Part shown: in pieces, positions 60,725 through 64,000 of the stretch
Numbering within the stretch: position 1 is the stretch's first letter
Layout of the letters: every line of letters begins with the position of its first letter
DNA from: Pelomonas sp. Root1444
GTDB taxonomy: Bacteria; Pseudomonadota; Gammaproteobacteria; Burkholderiales; Burkholderiaceae_C
DNA length: 64,000 bases
Reading direction: 5' to 3'
Assembly: GCF_001426885.1 (NCBI RefSeq)
Contig: NZ_LMFP01000003.1
Coordinates: 1,299,701 to 1,363,700, forward strand
Notes under the pieces: model-generated
Databases searched by the model: none
What the model saw: only the letters and a program-made list of their open reading frames with translations
What the model was told of the DNA's origin: nothing
Program-made: the position numbers and the translations under genes

Positions 60725-61452
60725 GCCCACTTGATGCCGCCGAGCCCGTCGGGCTCGGCCGTCGCCTCCCGCGGCGGCGTTGCGTTCTCGAAGCACAACC
60801 CCATCCGGCTGGCGGCCAACACGGCCTGGGTGCGCGTCGTCACGTTCAACGCGCGCAGCACGGCGGAGGTATGGGCCTTGACGGTGCTCAGCGACAGGTT
60901 GAGCTGGCGGCCGATCAGCTTCGCGGGCTTGCCCTGCAGCAACAGGTGCAGCACGTCCGCCTGGCGGGGTGTCAGCCCGAGGTCGGCGGGGCGGCGCTCA
61001 CGTGCCGGCGACGGCGGTGCAGCCGCAGTGCGCTCGGCGGCAGGCGGCGCCCGCCCGCCCAGGAAGGCCGAGGGCGGCAGATAGATGCCGTGGGCCAGGA
61101 TCAGGCGCAATGCGCCCAGCATGACCTGGGACGTCGAACTCTTGGGGATGAAGCCCATGGCGCCGGCATCGAGCGCGGCCAGCACGGTGTCCTTGTCGTC
61201 TGCCGAGGACATGACGACCACCGGCACCTCGGGATGGTCGCTGCGCAGCCGGGCGAGGCCTTCCAGGCCGGACAGCCCCGGCAGGCCCAGGTCGATCATC
61301 ACCAGGTCGGCGCCGCCGCGTTGCGCCAGCAAGGCGAACGCCTCCTCGCAGCTGCCCGCCTCCCAGGTTTGCAAGTCCTCCACCAGCGGCTTCAACAGCA
61401 GCGCCACACCCTCGCGGAACAAGGGGTGGTCATCGATCAACAGAATCTTCAT
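60721..61452 (-). CDS. NarL-type (LuxR helix-turn-helix) response regulator
   Basis: 243 residues from ATG 61452 (MKILLIDDHPLFREG). Receiver domain with Asp54 (VMIDLGLPG), Lys in FIPKSSTS, then a LuxR helix-turn-helix (LTPRQADVLHLLLQGKPAKL, LSTVKAHTSAVLRALNV). Overlaps the convergent PAP2 gene by 4 nt. No kinase is adjacent; the hybrid kinase at 56.2 kb is a possible partner by proximity only. Confidence 0.88.
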   Translation of the reverse strand: MKILLIDDHPLFREGVALLLKPLVEDLQTWEAGSCEEAFALLAQRGGADLVMIDLGLPGLSGLEGLARLRSDHPEVPVVVMSSADDKDTVLAALDAGAMGFIPKSSTSQVMLGALRLILAHGIYLPPSAFLGGRAPPAAERTAAAPPSPARERRPADLGLTPRQADVLHLLLQGKPAKLIGRQLNLSLSTVKAHTSAVLRALNVTTRTQAVLAASRMGLCFENATPPREATAEPDGLGGIKWA

Positions 61453-61655
61453 GCGCAGTCTCCCCGCTGCGGTCGATGGTATCGACGCCCTTCCGCTTCG
61501 TCGTCGCTTTCTGGCCATCCCTTTGGCTCGGCCGGATGGCTTATGCGTCGGGCCACGCAGCGCGTACTTCTCGGCAATGGCGGCGGCGCCCTGCACTCAC
61601 CAAACTTGATGACAAGAGACGGCGTCGTCGCGCCGCGTAAGCTCAGGGGGATTCC

Positions 61656-62291
61656 ATGCTGCAAGCCGTTCCGTCCGAAGCGTCCGTCCGCGCGGCCAGC
61701 GCCCACACGCCGCAGCCGCACCAGGTACTTGGCGCCCTGCCGCAGCCACTGCTCGTGCTGCTGCCGGACCGCCGCCTGCTGTTCATGAACACCAGCGCCG
61801 AACATCTGCTCGCCGACGGCCTGGGCCAGGCGCGCGCGGGCCAACTGATGGGCTTGGGCCAGCTTGACGCGCCGCACCTGGACGAACTGCTGAAGCAGGC
61901 TTCGGCGTGCACGTCGTCGCGCACCGGCCTTTGGTTCACGCCTGGGCTGACCACGGGCTGGCTGCATGCGGCGCCGCTGGCGCCCGCCATCGCACAGGCG
62001 TCGGGCTGGCCGCCTCAAAGCGTGTTGCTGAGCCTGCACCTGGACGAGCCGGCCTTGACGCAGGCCGCCCGCATCGATGCGTTGACCCGTCAGTGCCGGC
62101 TCAGCAAGGCCGAACGCCACGTGCTGATGCTGCTGGCCGATGGCGAACCGGTGGACGCCACGTCACGCCATCTCGGCCTGTGCGTGAGCACGGTGCGCAG
62201 CCACGTGCGCAACCTGCTCGGCAAGACGCAGGCACCGACCCTCATGCAGCTGCTACGCTGGACCGGCAGCGCGGCCAGCCTGCCGCACTGA
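61656..62291 (+). CDS. LuxR-type transcription regulator
   Basis: 211 residues. The N-terminal part (about 20-130) looks PAS-like (PQPLLVLLPDRRLLFMNTSA); the C-terminus is a LuxR helix-turn-helix (CRLSKAERHVLMLLADGEPV, CVSTVRSHVRNLLGK). There is no phosphorylation site. Divergent from the NarL-type regulator across 203 bp, and convergent with hslU (3-nt gap). Targets unknown. Confidence 0.82.
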   Translation: MLQAVPSEASVRAASAHTPQPHQVLGALPQPLLVLLPDRRLLFMNTSAEHLLADGLGQARAGQLMGLGQLDAPHLDELLKQASACTSSRTGLWFTPGLTTGWLHAAPLAPAIAQASGWPPQSVLLSLHLDEPALTQAARIDALTRQCRLSKAERHVLMLLADGEPVDATSRHLGLCVSTVRSHVRNLLGKTQAPTLMQLLRWTGSAASLPH

Positions 62292-62294
62292 GGG

Positions 62295-63608
62295 CTACAG
62301 GATGAAGCGGCTCAAGTCCTCGTTGGCCGCCAGCGCCTTCAGCTTGGCGTCCACCGCCTCGGCGTCGAGCGACACGGTCTGATCCGCGCGGTTGGGCGCG
62401 TCGAAGCTGATCTCGTCGAGCAGGCGCTCCATGACCGTCGCGAGGCGCCGTGCGCCGATGTTCTCGGTGCGTTCGTTCACCTCGAAGGCAATCTGCGCGA
62501 TGCGGCGGATGGCCTCGGGTTGCAGGTCCAGCGTGACACCCTCGGTCGCGAGCAAGGCCTGGTACTGCTTGACCAGGCTGGCATGCGTGCTCGTCAGGAT
62601 GGCCTCGAAATCCGCCACCGACAGCGAATCGAGTTCGACGCGGATGGGCAGGCGGCCTTGCAGTTCGGGGATCAGGTCGCTCGGCTTGGCGAGGTGGAAG
62701 GCGCCACTGGCGATGAAGAGGATGTGGTCGGTCTTCACCAGGCCGTACTTGGTCGACACCGTCGTGCCCTCCACCAGCGGCAGCAGGTCGCGCTGCACGC
62801 CCTGGCGCGACACCTCGGCGCCGCCATGCTCGTTGCGCGAGGCGACCTTGTCGATCTCGTCGATGAAGACGATGCCCATCTCCTGCGCGTTGGCGAGCGC
62901 CGTCGCGCGCATCTCTTCCTCGTTGACCAGCTTGGCCGCCTCCTCGTCGACGAGCAGCTTGAAGGCCTCGGCGACCTTGAGCTTGCGCGTCTTCTTCTGC
63001 GCCCCACCGAACTGGCTGAACATGCCCTTGAGCTGCTCGGCCATGTCTTCCATGCCGGGCTGGTTGCCGAAGGGGCCGAGCACCTCGAGGCTGGGCTTGG
63101 GGGCGAGCAGGTCGAGCTCGATGTCCTTGTCGTCGAGCTGGCCCTCGCGCAGGCGCTTGCGCATGGCCTGGCGCGTGGCGTTATCGGGCTCGATGCCCGG
63201 CAGCAGCACGTCCAGGATGCGCTCCTCGGCGGCGTCCTCGGCGCGCGTCTGGCCGCGCCGCATCTGCAGCTCGCGCTCCTGCTTGACGGCCACTTCGACG
63301 AGGTCGCGGATGATGGAGTCGACGTCCTTGCCGACGTAGCCGACCTCGGTGAACTTGGTGGCCTCGACCTTGATGAACGGCGCGCCGGCCAATCGTGCCA
63401 GGCGGCGGGCGATCTCGGTCTTGCCGACGCCCGTCGGGCCGATCATCAGGATGTTCTTGGGCGAGATCTCGCCGCGCAGCTTCTCGTCGACCTGCTGGCG
63501 GCGCCAGCGGTTGCGCATGGCGATGGCAACGGCGCGCTTGGCGGCGTGCTGGCCGACGATATGGCGGTCCAGCTCGGAGACGATCTCCATCGGGGTCATC
63601 GAGCTCAT
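62295..63608 (-). CDS. hslU: HslU ATPase of the HslUV protease
   Basis: 437 residues. Starts [19 protein letters not shown], Walker [16 protein letters not shown], pore region [20 protein letters not shown], Walker [11 protein letters not shown], sensor 2 near [13 protein letters not shown], and C-terminal LSRFIL that docks into HslV. It unfolds substrates and feeds them to HslV. The start overlaps the end of hslV by 4 nt. Confidence 0.97.
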   Translation of the reverse strand: MSSMTPMEIVSELDRHIVGQHAAKRAVAIAMRNRWRRQQVDEKLRGEISPKNILMIGPTGVGKTEIARRLARLAGAPFIKVEATKFTEVGYVGKDVDSIIRDLVEVAVKQERELQMRRGQTRAEDAAEERILDVLLPGIEPDNATRQAMRKRLREGQLDDKDIELDLLAPKPSLEVLGPFGNQPGMEDMAEQLKGMFSQFGGAQKKTRKLKVAEAFKLLVDEEAAKLVNEEEMRATALANAQEMGIVFIDEIDKVASRNEHGGAEVSRQGVQRDLLPLVEGTTVSTKYGLVKTDHILFIASGAFHLAKPSDLIPELQGRLPIRVELDSLSVADFEAILTSTHASLVKQYQALLATEGVTLDLQPEAIRRIAQIAFEVNERTENIGARRLATVMERLLDEISFDAPNRADQTVSLDAEAVDAKLKALAANEDLSRFIL

Positions 63609-64000
63609 TCCAACACCTCGAGCGTGTGGTTCTGGTTCGTGTAGATGCAGATCTCGCCGGCGATCTCCAGCGACTTCTTGACGATGTCGGCCGCCCCCAG
63701 CTCGGTGTGCGCCAGCAGCGCCTTGGCGGCGGCCTGCGCGTAGGCACCGCCCGAGCCGATGGCGACGATGCCCTGCTCGGGCTCCAGCACGTCGCCATTG
63801 CCGGTGATGATCAGCGAGGCCGTGCGGTCGGCCACGGCCAGCATGGCCTCCAGGCGGCGCAGCACGCGGTCGGTGCGCCAGTCGCGCGTCAGCTCGACGG
63901 CGGCGCGCACGAGGTGGCCCTGGTGCTTCTCCAGCTTGGCCTCGAAGCGCTCGAACAGCGTGAAGGCATCGGCCGTGGCGCCGGCGAAACCGGCCAGCAC
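63605..64000 (-). CDS. hslV: HslV peptidase, 5' part beyond the window
   Basis: 132 codons, the C-terminal three quarters of Hsl[21 protein letters not shown] at the window edge, then [33 protein letters not shown] and ICIYTNQNH. The N-terminal catalytic Thr lies outside the window. The first codon here is an internal GTG, not a start. Two-component ATP-dependent protease with hslU. Confidence 0.95.
   Translation of the reverse strand: MLAGFAGATADAFTLFERFEAKLEKHQGHLVRAAVELTRDWRTDRVLRRLEAMLAVADRTASLIITGNGDVLEPEQGIVAIGSGGAYAQAAAKALLAHTELGAADIVKKSLEIAGEICIYTNQNHTLEVLE

Overview
The window is high-GC DNA with very dense, mostly overlapping genes, few intergenic gaps and no rRNA or tRNA that I could see. 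The gene set points to a betaproteobacterium of the order Burkholderiales, probably the Roseateles/Rubrivivax/Leptothrix side: an intein-bearing class II ribonucleotide reductase, a PEP-CTERM protein, a DctS/DctR/DctP C4-dicarboxylate module, twin NarK transporters, HslUV and many two-component systems. This placement is inference from gene content, not from a marker gene.

Layout. 1-4.3 kb: minus-strand adenosylcobalamin-dependent ribonucleotide reductase (C-terminus off the left edge) split by a 380-residue homing-endonuclease intein, with a LexA-like box upstream, then a DUF1134 protein. 4.3-8.2 kb: small proteins, a PilZ protein with no standard start codon, and a LytS-type kinase, a degenerate kinase and a LytTR regulator in overlapping order. 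8.2-14.4 kb: diguanylate cyclase, lipase-like hydrolase, flavodoxin-fold oxidoreductase and a molybdopterin oxidoreductase. 14.4-20.5 kb: a second LytTR/LytS pair, then a three-gene signalling operon (REC-HD, REC, PAS kinase). 20.6-26.7 kb: secreted proteins, then DctR-DctS, a beta-propeller protein and DctP, with two copies of a TGTGG-N4-CCACA palindrome in the promoters. 27.6-31.5 kb: a polymorphic nuclease toxin with its immunity gene.

26.7-53.7 kb is dominated by nitrate genes: a NasT-like ANTAR regulator, nrtABD, an ANTAR-PilJ regulator, narK1, narK2, a PP2C-Ser/Thr kinase fusion, a periplasmic PilJ-type sensor, a cytoplasmic Nas/Nap-type nitrate reductase and a fused DmsB-DmsC electron-transfer subunit. 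Six transcription units here carry a sigma-54 type -24/-12 element (GG-N10-GC). Three of them (nrtA, narK1, narK2) begin, about where transcription should start, with an almost identical hairpin whose hexaloop is AATGGC or AATGGT, which fits the A1/G4 hexaloop recognised by ANTAR antitermination proteins. This suggests a two-layer nitrogen/nitrate control system: RpoN-dependent initiation plus ANTAR RNA-binding control.

In between are a 547-bp imperfect palindrome (34.9-35.5 kb) and a block at 35.5-41.8 kb (metallo-beta-lactamase fold protein, MocR regulator, cupin, frameshifted acetyltransferase, OmpR-type two-component pair, intradiol dioxygenase-like lipoprotein). 53.8-64 kb holds a chemoreceptor, CoaX, a hybrid sensor kinase with an ABC-type binding protein, a small repeat protein with a frameshifted PAP2 phosphatase, two LuxR-type regulators, and hslU with the 3' part of hslV running off the right edge.
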